From Antedon mediterranea (taxonomy: Eukaryota > Echinodermata > Crinoidea > Comatulida > Antedonidae), in the NCBI RefSeq assembly GCF_964355755.1, contig NC_092677.1:687001-751000 (forward strand): a stretch of DNA of 64,000 nucleotides, given 5' to 3'. A program made the position numbers and the translations under genes. The notes beneath the pieces were generated by a model. That model was not told where the DNA came from. It did no database searches and saw nothing but the letters and a program-made list of their open reading frames with translations. Positions 33,301 through 46,300 of the stretch are shown one piece after another (position 1 is the stretch's first letter; the number at the start of each line of letters is the position of its first letter).

Positions 33301-34038
33301 TGTCCATATTCGGGAGAGTTAAACAGTAGTAAATTAGTTGTTTGAGTCAACGGATTGTGAATAAATTGTAAAGCTCACAGCATTCTTAACGATTCCAAAG
33401 ATATTACATCTTAGACTATTCTAAAGCAGTTATGTACATTGTTTGGTGTGTTTTATATTTAAACACTGTTTGTATGCCATCCACTGCACATTCCATCCAA
33501 TATTAAGTGATTTTATCTAAAATTGTCCCAATAATGATATTCTAAATGATTATTCAAATTGACATGCATTAATTATATAATTATCTTACAATTCATATGG
33601 TTAATAAATCCAGAATTAGTACTACAAGATTTTAATGTCCAATATTTGGCTAGATTCCTCTCTATTTACAAGTTAAGTTGTGTTCAGTGTTTGTTCTTCC
33701 AACCCAACATGGTCTCAGCTTGAACCAAGCAGGATAAATGCTTCAAAGTAAAAAGGTTTAGTAAGCTAGAAAAGCAAGGTGCAATATATATAAGACTATT
33801 TGTATAGGATAAGGATTTACTAATATATGTTTTTACATTATTTAGTAGTAAAGTATTATAAATGTTAACAATGTAGTCAGAGATAAATAATTATTATTAT
33901 TTAAAAAGTTGGATTGCAGCGATAGATATATAATTTATATAAAAAACAATTTGTTTTGTTTTTATTTTTTAAATTTATTATTATCATTTTTCTTAATTCT
34001 TTTAATTTTTTTTTTTCAGAATTTGTATAATTTTGTTT

Positions 34039-34167
34039 TTAGACATCAGTAGGGTATAACTCAACCGCACTATCTTTTCTCTTTTTCTTCTTTCTTTTCT
34101 TTTTTGGTTGATCATCATCAATTGGGTGAACTTTATTAGATGGATGTGTAATGGATGGCGCTGGTTG
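34039..34167 (-). other. In-frame open extension after gene D stop
   Basis: Reads QPAPSITHPSNKVHPIDDD, then a lysine/arginine run (KKKRKKKKRKD), then SAVELYPTDV and TAA. It could be former coding sequence beyond a CGA-to-TGA change, a readthrough extension, or chance. A minus-strand AATAAA lies about 65 bases further on. Confidence 0.5.
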
Positions 34168-34311
34168 TCAGATTCTAGTGGGTTGTTGTTGGATGCTAGC
34201 ATATGTCGTTTCTGGATCAGGGTGGTTGATCTCGTTGCTTGCACCTTTTGGCAAACCTCGTGTCAGATCCAAATCTGCATATTGTAGTTCTTCAACATTT
34301 CTTAACCGCTT
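34168..34311 (-). CDS. Gene D last exon with LQYADL and TTYASI
   Basis: Acceptor ttatag, phase 0. KRLRNVEELQYADLDL, GASNEINHPDPETTYASIQ, then PTRI and TGA. After the TGA the same frame stays open for 42 codons to TAA at 34039-34041. Confidence 0.8.
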   Translation of the reverse strand, partial: KRLRNVEELQYADLDLTRGLPKGASNEINHPDPETTYASIQQQPTRI

Positions 34312-37300
34312 CTATAAAAATAAAGGCGTTTACAATTAATAAGAATGTACTGGTTACTAAAAAAAACATAAATTAACACATTAAAGAAAACATAAATTGG
34401 ATAAAAATACACACAGAAAACAATAATAGAAAATAGACAATGGAAAATGGTAATTTTTGTTCGTTCAGCTGGGCACCTTACCTTTGGAATCTTTTACCTC
34501 ATTTATGTTTGCTAATCTTAATGTTTTCCAATCTTCAAATTTAAACTCATTTAGAACTAATTTGAAATCATTTTCGCATTAATCAGGATAATTTGTTCAC
34601 TGCGCTTTTGATGTTTGAATTTTTTCTACTTATTATTAATACTATGATAAAATAAAAAGTGTCTCTAAAAGATAAGACATTTAAAAAGAAAATAGCTAAT
34701 AGAATAGCTTTAGAAAAGATAACAAAGAATCCCATATTGTTAATACAAGCATACAGTAATACTGTTTGTGCCAGTCACTAATAACACCATGTATAGGAAA
34801 TAACCACAATGAAGAGTATGGGATACTAAAATGTTTTACTCAATTTACCATTATTTTAATATTCATATTACAGTGTAATGGCCATGTGTATATTATACAC
34901 CAAATGAAACAATATTATTTTTGGTAAGCAATATCACCACTATGTATAGGTAATAATCACAAGGAGGAGAAAAAAATCATCATACATAATTCCTTCTGAA
35001 ATTGCCTACAGTATGGTGGCCCATAAGCTCATGGTAATATTATTTTGCTCACAGCAATATCAATTTTACTCACAAAAATATCAATTTGTTAATGAACCCA
35101 TGGGTCACCGTAATTGACAGGCATTCATCTGTTTTTTTTCTCCAACATTTATTCATTTTCAACCATTTTTCTGGGTATTAAGTCTTAGACTTAAATGTTA
35201 AAATCTAAGTCTGTTTGTAGTATTCCAGTTCAATTAATGAAAATAATTGAAAAATAATCCAATAATCTATTTTATAATTTTATAAACATAGGGAAAGTGT
35301 CTTTATTTACAAAATACACAATGGCTACCAACAAAGCTAGGTTACTTCAGCGGAAGACAAACAACAGCTAATGAGAAATTACGGCAAAAATTGGGAAAGA
35401 AAAATAATTGCAATGCCATCCAGCAAGAGTAGTTGTTTGTGTAGACAAGAACTTATCTTGGAAGTTAAGTTGTAAACCCCAATCTTATTCAATTAGTTTA
35501 CTTAAATTCTCCGTCCCTGGACTAAAAAATTTGCGTATTTGGTCAAATTTTCTCCTTTAACTTAAATGTTTTCTTTTGTTTTACTTAATATTTAAGTACA
35601 GCTTAAACAGAACCATCAAGTCTTTATTTTTTGTATTGGGTAAATCAAATGCTATTCATTTATGAGTTGGATTACTTAAATAAAAAATGTATCTTATATT
35701 CTAATCTATACATGGCTGCTTGCTTCAAGTTTCAGTTACTGCTACTAAAAATAAAAAAAATAACAATATCTGAAAATAAAAATAAATTTTACTATTTTTC
35801 TATGTAAATCATTTTTTTCAAAATGACTGCGCTGCAATTGCATAAAAAAATATTTTTAAATTGCATTTTGTTACCTAATACCAATGCTATTCGGTAATTA
35901 TCAAATCATAAAATAAGATATTTTTCAATTGTAAGAAAACAAAAAAATTGCTGTAAAGAAAAAAACAAATACAAATTAACTATGGTATCTAAAATTTGAT
36001 GCTAAACAATTTTTGAATTAAAATTTGATTGAGTTAGTTATATTACAGTATTTAACAATCTTATTTGTTGATCATGTTGAAATCTCAAGAACCAATCACA
36101 TGCATCAAAAACAATCTCAGGCAAATCATTGGCTGTAAGTATAAATTCAAATTTGAATCAACGAATTAGAGAAGAGAATTGTTATGACATCACTATGCAA
36201 CATGCATCAAATGTGACATCATCATCAAGTCATTATATCATGCTTTAACCAACATACTATGTTAGTTAGGTTCCATTTTACTCTATTCCATGGTACACAA
36301 TATAAAATCATTTCTCTAGTGGATGTCTTCTTGACGAATACTTTAATTTCTTCTTTATAAAACCAATCTTAGAAGAATTTGAATAAACAAAAACGGAAAA
36401 ACATATTACATCAACAGATTAGCATAATATGGGATTGGAAAAAAGTTGTTTATTTTTAATTAATTAGTGCCACACAATGGTGCAACAACAGTTTTAATAC
36501 CACTACCATATACTGTACTACAGTTTATCTGAGAAAGAAAGTTAATGATGTAAAACAACAATAATCATTTTTATATAAATGTACCACTTTTCTCTTCTAA
36601 TATTTCTCATATCTTTAATACGTATCCTAACAGGATGGTTTATTGTTAATGTCTAATGTGATGGACTTAAGTCTACTCTTAACTCTCTTGCTGAATAACA
36701 ACATGGTGGACATGCTTAAACTAAATTAAAGTAAATATAGATTACCAATATCATCACAATTTGTTATACCTGTTCAAAATAAAATACATGATCAGCATTA
36801 ACATAGAAAAACACAATCTATAGTTAAGCTACATGTGATTATAGGGCAGAATATATCTAGAATAATGATTTTTTATTTTATAATCATGCTTTATAGCATT
36901 TTAATTGTGAACAACATATTGACATTATACTTATAATCATTCAATTTTATGATTTTGTGTGTATAACATGATGAATGTATTCTTAATACACTAAGGTTTC
37001 TGAAGTCTAACAGTCTTAAAATACCCCTTTTACTGTACTTACATCAACTTGTGCTGGGCGGTCAGATTTCTTTGTTTTGTCCATGTCAAGTTCACTAGGG
37101 TCCTTTTCAGGTTCAACTTGTTTCTTTTTCTTGTCTTTTAAGTTGACCTCTGTGTAAAGGTCACCACCTTTTGCTTTGTATCTTTGTGTATTTCCTTCTT
37201 CCATTTCAATGGCAGGTTCAACATTTGATTTGTTCTTTTTTCTGGAGAACATAAAATAAAGACATACGTTACACAGCATATGTAAATACGTGAACGTGAT

Positions 37301-40300
37301 TGATCGAAATGGCATCACATTATTACAGATAATTTGAGGATCGAAAATTTTCATATTTCTCTTTCAGGTAATATAACATTTTATATTGACTGGTCAATTT
37401 AACACACACATCCAGTGACATTGACGGTTTTGAACTTTGGTCAAAACTACAGTGACATTATCTACGAAAATGGACATACTGTACTGTAGTATTAGACAGA
37501 ATTATTGTTACTAGATGGTACGCTCGCTTCGCTCGCGTACCATCTAGGTTGTGCCCACAGATGGTTCTCGAATACACAGTAATTTCAGCGTAACAAAAAT
37601 GGCGATTTCAAATGTACGTACCACAGGACTATAATACATTGTCGTTTACAGAAACGAATAAATAGAAACGATGATTTATGTAGTCAACTAAAATTAGCAC
37701 CCTGGGAATTACTTCCGAAGGAGAAACTTATCACAAAATGAGTCCAAATTTTTGATTTGGACTCATTTAAAGAAACCCAATTTGTGTTTTGTATGTAACA
37801 TTAGGGTTGAGGGATGGGAAAGCGGATAGGTACAAAGAGGAACAATTTTTAAATATATTCTTTATCCACTCAGTAACGAAATATTTTTTTCATGTTTTAT
37901 AGGCCTATAAATAATATACCTCTAAATACAGTAAAACGTTTGCGATTTAATACTTTGTTAAAACTGTCACTGTCATAATCGATTGAAATATTTAAGTACA
38001 TGTCACAATACACCATACGACGTTTATATTTTTGGTAATTATTAATTAATACAAACGTTGAGAAGGAACTGTCAGTATAAAGTTTATTTGTATATAATAA
38101 TGTGTTTTATATATCTAACAGTAGAGCCTATCCACAATCTCAGTAATAAAGTTTATTTGTATATATTTTTATATTACATCTAACAGTACGAACATTCACA
38201 GTAAGAAATGTTCGATTCAAATGAGGACCAAAAATAGTTAATAGGTATTTACAGTATTGTCAAAGTATTGTAAGTTTATTCTCAAAGGGCCCATATATTT
38301 ACCTACCGTATGTGTTAAACCAAGGGCTCATAAATTCACCTACTTGTGTTAAACCAAACTCTGGCAGACTGAGAGATTGGGATGTTCCATTCATCGCAAA
38401 TCAATACATTTGTATTATACAGATATTGACTGCTTAGAGGTTAAATATAAGATTTGACATCCCAGAGGGAATGATATTAAGTTCGAGGGAATATATATTT
38501 CCCGAAGCGCCACCGATATAAAAGGCAATATCTGTTATATATAGCCAAGAACAGTCTGCTGGGTTGGGTGAAGCTAGGCCTCCTATTTGTATTGTATTTA
38601 AACAAGCCTGCCTAGACACCTTACCTTGCGAAGAATAATATACAGATAATTACTAATTAATGATTCCTTGGCAATAAAATATTCACTTAGGCCTAGGTCG
38701 TTTAAATTCAAAGAAGAATTTCCATCAATAAGCCTATTATAATAATATTATAATCAGGTAGGCCGAATAAACAACTCGTCTTCTTCTCGATCTTCGAGGA
38801 GGAGCCGAATCACCGGATGTTCAGCGCGTACTAGTTACTAGGTTACTACCGTGAGTATTGACCAATCACAAACGGTGTTTCATCACATTTAGGGTGGACT
38901 TATAACAAATGAGGGCGCTATGTATGCATAGCTTAAATAGTTTAGAAGATTAATTTCTTCAAGCAAATTCCGTGGCGCAGCGGTTGAAGCTTTGTCTTGT
39001 GATGGAGTGACAATTGCATCGCAAATTCAAGACCAGTAGATGACTTTTGTTTATTTATCGGCAAACGCGAGTGTTGCACAAGAAAATTAAACAGTCAATA
39101 TCATCGTACTCGAGAATTTATATGATTAATGACAGGGGACACGATAATTACGCGAAAATTACACAGTCAATATCATCGTTCTCGAGGATATATACGATTT
39201 ACGATCCTCGCAGCAGTAGTCATGTGATGCAGTTTCAACCAATCACGTTCGCGTATTTACATAGGCTATGTAATATAATCGTATATTAAATCTATCAAAA
39301 TAGTATTTTTTAAAGAAAATCGGCCTGTCTTCAACATTATGATGATGTTCAACCGGTTTTCAGCTATTAAAAACAATTATCGTAGGAGGAAATAGGAAAA
39401 TGCGAAGTCTCCTCGCATTTTTGTGGCGGGTATTTTTCAAGATGGACATCCATTAGACAGTGTATACCACGATCGGAAAACACCCCTATTTGGGGCAAAT
39501 CGTTGAACCTAAATTCGTTTTAATCGTCAATAACTAATTATCTAACTTAATTTAATTAGTAAACAGGGTTACATCAGGTGGTTAAAATCAGTACCGAAAG
39601 TACGAACCAACTTTATATACCATCGAGTAAAAATTCTAGAAGTAAGGCGCGATTTACCGAATTTTGCCCTTACGTATTAAATTTATATATAGATACTGTA
39701 AACAACAACTTTAGTGGCATCTTCTAATCCCCTAATACAGTATTTTATTTTATACTTTTCTATATATTTATTTCCACACACATCAGCAATAAACATGACT
39801 TTATCAATTACAGTAAGTCTTGTATGAGGCTGTGGCAGTATGATAAGCCAGAGGCAGGATTTGAGCCACAGACCCATAAGCAAACATACTGTGGTTGTAG
39901 TAATATTCCACATTTTCACTGCTGATTATTCCATATTCTATAATCCTTACATTATTTCAAACTATTTACCATCTCGTATGCCTTTGTTGTATATTTCTTT
40001 TGTTAAACCTAAGGATATATTTTTTGCATTTAGCCAAATCTTATTGGATGGCTACTCGACTGATGCATTGTGGAAAAAGGACAGACTAAAATGTAGTTAA
40101 AGCTGATGGTTTATAAACTAAATATATACTCACGAACTTGACTTTGCATTCTTGCTGGCTGTTTAAAATAATTACAAAATGTAATCAAAACTTTTTCAAA
40201 TGAATAAGATTACAAGATCCTTGTCATGTGTACATTCTTAGATAATGACATGACAAGATCTTGGTTCTCATGACTACATTCTTTAGAAGAGATATCAGAA

Positions 40301-43300
40301 AACATTGATTCTGCCTTTTAAAATACATTTTGTTTTTATGGTTAAAATAAATAAAAAGTATTACTGATAAAATAAATAGTTTCCCTCTGATAGACATTGG
40401 GGAGTTCTTATATTGATTATTCAATGAAACAGTTTTATGACAATAAGAAAATGGTTGTAATGGTGTTTGGTATCAAATGATATGTCAGATTATGACATAA
40501 ATTAAGTTTCTAATGATGTGGCTATCAAGATAAATTATAATAACTAGATGGCACGCTCGCTTCGCTCGCGTACCATCTAGGTCGTGCCCACAGATGGTTC
40601 TCGAATACACAGTATTTCCAGCGAGAAAAAAATGGAGATTTCAAATGTACGTACCGCAGGACTATAATACATTGTCGTTTACAGAAACGAATAAATATAC
40701 ACAATGATTTATGTAGTCAACCAAAATTAGCACCCTGGGAATTACTTCCGAGAGAGAAACAAAATGAGTCAAATTTTTTTATTTGGACTCATTTAAACAA
40801 ACCCAATTTGTGTTTTGTATGTAACATTAAGGGTTGAGGGATGGGGGAAGAAGATAGGTACAAAGAGGAAACATTTTAAAATATATTCTTATCCACTCAG
40901 TAACGAAATATTGTTTTTAATGTTTTATAGGCCTATAAATAATATACCACTAAATACAGTAAAACATTTACGATTTAATACGGTACTTTGTTAAAACTCT
41001 CACTGTCATAGTCGATTGAAATAGTAAAGTACATGTAACGATACACCACTACGACGTTTATATATTTTTAAATTATTAATTAATACAAACGTTGAGAAGC
41101 AACTGTCAGTAATAACGTTTATTTATTTGTATATTATATGTTTATAATCTAACAGTAGGGCCTACCCACACTCACAGTAATAAAGTTTATTTGTATATAT
41201 TTTTATATTACATCTAACAGTACCAACACTCACAGTAAGAAATTTGCGATTCAAATTGCGATCAAAAGTGGTTAATACCTTAACAGTATTGTACAGCATT
41301 GCAATACTATTTATGTTTATTCTCCAAGGGGGCCCATAAATCTAAATCTATACCTCTATGGTTAAACCAAATAATTTGGAATGTTTATTTGTATATTATA
41401 TGTTTATAATCTAACAGTAGGGCCTACCCACACTCACAGTAATAAAGTTTATTTGTATATATTTTTATATTACATCTAACAGTACCAACACTCACAGTAA
41501 GAAATTTGCGATTCAAATTGCGATCAAAAGTGGTTTTAACCATTAAAATACCTTAACAGTATTGTACAGCCAGGGAACTCCCTGGTACAGCATTGCAATA
41601 CTATTTATGTTTATTCTCCAAGGGGGCCCATAAATCTAAATCTATACCTGTATGGTTAAACCAAATAATTTGGAATGTTCCATTCATCACAAATCAATAC
41701 ATTTGTAAAAACGTATATTAAATGTATCAAAATAGTATTTTTTAAAGAAAATCAGCCTGTCTTCAACATTATGATGCTGTACTCGAACTGTTCAACCGGT
41801 TTTCAGCTATTAAAAACAATTATCGTAGGAGGAGATAGGAAAATGCGAAGCCTCCTCGCATTTTTGTGGCGGGTATTTTTCAAGATGGACATCCATTAGA
41901 CAGTGTATACCACGATCGGAAAACACCCCTATTTGGGGCAAATCGTTGAACCTAAATTCGTTTTAATCGTCAATAACTAATTATCTAACTTAATTTAATT
42001 AGTAAACAGGGTTACATCAGGTGGTTAAAATCAGTACCGAAAGTACGAACCAACTTTATATACCATCGAGTAAAAATTCTAGAAGTAAGGCGCGATTTAC
42101 CGAATTTTGCCCTTACGTAAATTTATATATAGATGAAACAACGATACTTACCATTAGTAACTGTAAATTTTACATGGAAACTGAGAACTTTTAAACTGGT
42201 TTTCATTTCACAGCAATAGTGACCATCATCATCCTCTTTCACCTTTGGTATCTTCAGAGAACCATCGTCAGCAACCGTGAATCTAGAATTAGCATCTCCA
42301 GAACGAACTATGAACTTTTTGTTTCCTCCTTTCTTGTCACATTTATGCCAATCAAAGTGTTCCACTATCTCTCCTGTTGCAAGTGTGTAATCGATTTGCA
42401 AACAACTGTCAGTAGAAATTTCTGCCTTTGCTAGCTTAACCTTAAAGCTTTATTGAACAAAAAGATAAGATAAAATTATCAAAATGTTTAGTATATAGCA
42501 TCAGACATAACAAAATACTATTTTTTGAGCGGAATTTTTACACCTTACCCCACAATGAATCAGTTTAGTTCCATTATTGTAATTAACCTACTAATGTCTT
42601 GTTTTGAATTTGCTTATTTGAGGCTGGTGAATAAATACTAGTAAATGTAAATCTTTACTAATATTTTCTTCTCATTATTCAATGTACTGCATACAATTCC
42701 AAACGTTTGTGGAAATAAGGAATAAACTGAAACAGAATGATCATAAATAAATATACTTACGAACTTGACTTTCCAGTTTTGTTACCTGTATAAAAGCAAT
42801 AGTAAAATAGTAGAAATATGACTCAGAATGAACACAAATAAACTATGACATTGGACAATAGATTATAGATGATGATTAGAGAAATGGTGGTGGATTTAGG
42901 TGGTAATAAATGATGCCAATATCAATGAAAGTTCAAATTGGAACAAGAATAGTGTGAGAATCTTGATAGTTGCCACACTGTGGCTGCCATGTGTTCAAAC
43001 ACACCACACATACCTTTCCAGAAATGGAGGAAGATTAATTTTACATTTACAATGATTAAAATAATGACAATAATAACTTTAATTAGATGTTTTTGCCCTA
43101 ATCTGACATAATTTGTACTTTATACTAAGTACATTTGAGAATACTTCTTCGCAAGTAGTTCTCGGGTGGGACTCGAACCCACAACCTCCAGATCACTAGC
43201 CTGGCGTTCATACCTCTAGACCACCGAGCTTGCGCTGATGGCTAGTGGTTAGAATCGAGCCCAAGTAAGCAGCGGGTACTACACCAACAGGATTGTAATT

Positions 43301-46300
43301 GTAGTTTTTGCGTCAGGGAGTTGAGTAATTAGATGTTTTTGCCCTACTCTGACGTAATTTGTACTTTATACCAAGTACATTTGAGAATACTTGCGAAAAA
43401 ATTTGCAAGTAGTTCTCGGGTGGGACTCGAACCCACGACCTCCAGATCACTAGCCTGGCGTATAACGACAATAATAACAACAATTATAATTAATGAGAAA
43501 GTCAGACTTATATTTACCAGATCCTGTAGGAGATGCGAGACTTATATTTTCACTTCCATGCTGATTGGAACCATCATCTTGATCTTCACCTTCAACGATC
43601 TTCCTAAATCATCCACAAAGGAGCATATTGTTGAACACACAAATGTGATGTTCACAAATCATATATATAATAAACATCACCCACAAATATTACCACTTAC
43701 AAAATCAAAATATAGTAGTACTATCATCACTCACAAATGTAATGCAGTCAAATAAGTGCACGACTGAATATTTAGATTACTAGATGTTGCATAATAATGC
43801 TTATTTTATTTAACTTACTAACTTCATTACATAAAAAAAACATATTTTACACTTATTTAATACGTTACATACAAAAAGAAATTTGTAATAACTATTTGAG
43901 TGAAATGAAACACCCATGATTTGTGTTAAAAGTTAAAATCCAATGCATTTTTAAAAGTTAACATAAACTGTTAAAATAGTGTTAGTAAATATTAATCATA
44001 GAATGAACTTCAGAATAATACCCCTTTCACACCAAAACTCTGGAGTAATCTCTGGAGACATCCCAGGGTTTATGACCATTCAAAACATCGAGAAACTCTG
44101 GAGATACCCCTTTCACACCAACCTAGCAACATCGGGGTTTATAAAATAAAATTGTAAATGTCGCCCTCTATTTTGTTTGTTTACATAGCGACGATCATTA
44201 GAATTATTTTAATTGATATTTTTAATTTAATAATTATTTTCAAAAGTATCAGAAGTCATGCAATGTTTCATTGATACTACTTTTTGATTTTTTTGATCGC
44301 AATACATTTTGTACAAATATTTAAAGTATTTTGAAATAAAACTAAAGCAATGAGTGATCCTGTGAGGATGACCTTTTGACCTAAAAACTCCGGAGTTTGA
44401 TGTTGGTACCTTTCACACCAAAACACCGGGGCGTCAACTCCGGAGTGTCTCCGGAGTTTTGATTAGGTGTGAAAGTGGTATTAGATACACAGTGTTATTT
44501 TATAGACGTTACAGACCATACAACCCCAACATGAACAGGCTTAAATAGGTTGCATGCAAATTAAATAAAATGGCAAGTTAAAATTAAAACTGCAGAAATA
44601 TTGCCATTTGCATAATTGTATAGCCATCTAGAGTGTGTCAAGATTTATGTTATTGTTTGTAAAGCATATAAAGAAATATAATTGTTTTGAGCACTCACCC
44701 AATATGCTTATTGTTCCAGCATTCTGATGATAAAACAGAAATTGTTACAAATGTTCTAAGACCTTGAGAATGTATTCAGATTGTTTAATTTAAGAGAATT
44801 ATTATTTATAATAAATAAAGCATTGGCCAAAAAAAGATAATCATGTTTCTTCCGAAATACTAATTCTACAGTTTTCTGAGGTTAGATAGACCTAAGAAAT
44901 AACCCAAAGAGAGCACACCGTTACGGTGATAGTGTAAAAGGGGTATTATAGTAACATGTTTTGTAAATATAGTATACGATGCTTTAAAGTAATATTAAAT
45001 TGTATTATTGATGAATTACTTATATTACATATTTACTTGTTTACCTCCGCCAAGGAGGTATATGTAATCGATCGCGTGTGTTTGTTTGTTAGCAAGATTA
45101 CTCAAAAACTAATTACAAGATCTTTACCAAAATGATAATACAGATATGTGGTCAAGGACCATTCCATTAAATTTAGGAGGTAATTCGGACCACGGTCCCA
45201 ATTCTGGACCACTTTTTAGTATAATTTTCAGACCTGCTAGTGTTAAAAGATAGGACAGAATTTTCAAAAGCCGGCAAGCAGTCTTAAAGTAACAAGTAAA
45301 CTGTATGTAATTGCATTTTCTCGAGAACTACTTGTCCAAAAAACTTCATTTTTGTACAAGAGGCAAGAGTTACAATTTGTGATTTTAACTTTAAAACATA
45401 AATTGATTTAATTTACAGGTTTTTTATACAAGTAGTTTTAAAAAACCTATTTCTTTTCAAATTAATCTGTTTGTTTTTGGCGTTGCTGTTCTATTGTTAG
45501 TCAACAGATTAGAATCTATTGTTAGTTGAAAGGCTGGTTACATAACCATTCAACCAATTCGCATACACATGCTTGTAGTGAAATTAGCCTAAATCACAAA
45601 CGGCATTAGGACACACACAAATATATATATATATTTTCCCGGAGAAATCTTATGTAGGAGAAGTTTACAGTAGGTGGAGGTATGCACTCTCGGAGTGGCT
45701 TTCTAGTTGTTACAGTATTCACAAATTTAAATATATATATTTACAAATGGACGATCAAATTGATAGAGTGGCGGCAAATGTTGACTGTATGTTACGACAG
45801 CTCTATTCTACAATCATTATGTTGATGAAATTATTTTTATTTTTAATTTTGAAAATGATGCTAATTTATCAACTCCATGCATAAGGAAATTAATAATAGA
45901 TGTTTTTTGATGTTTTGATTACCAAATGTGAATATTCTGTTAATACGTCTGTTGTCAGAAAACTGACATTCACTGGGCAACTTTTAAATTGTTTTTCTTC
46001 CTACAAAAAACTCTGATATGTACAATAATCCACAGGATTTTAAAAATCAATGGCAATTTGGTTAGTTTCCATATTGATTTCCTCAACTTAATTACTATTT
46101 GACGTAGGTGCAATCTAGTATACACTGTGTCTAACTAATCAGTTTATTACTGATGATGGTACGGTAGGCTTAAAAACTGTTGTGATCTTTTCCATACTGA
46201 CACGGCTATAAGCCCACCCCCCTAGAACATGAAATCACGTCAAGTTTGGGGGTTGGGCTTATACCTGAGGATCCAAAAATGCAGGTCGTCAAAAACAACA

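Noticed and set aside
38971-39040. tRNA-like GTGGCGCAGCGGTTGAAG stretch
   Set aside because: B box is too damaged to call a SINE or tRNA; noted only within H2.
39683-39919. Minus-strand ORF with LPQPHTRLTVIDKVMF
   Set aside because: Faint kelch-like feel, but no repeat or splice evidence, and it starts inside the Helitron border.
40224-40424. Minus-strand ORF with hydrophobic KLFILSVILFIYF
   Set aside because: Considered as a TM exon for the Ig exon at 42.4 kb, but it lacks a good donor and is AT-rich noise-like.
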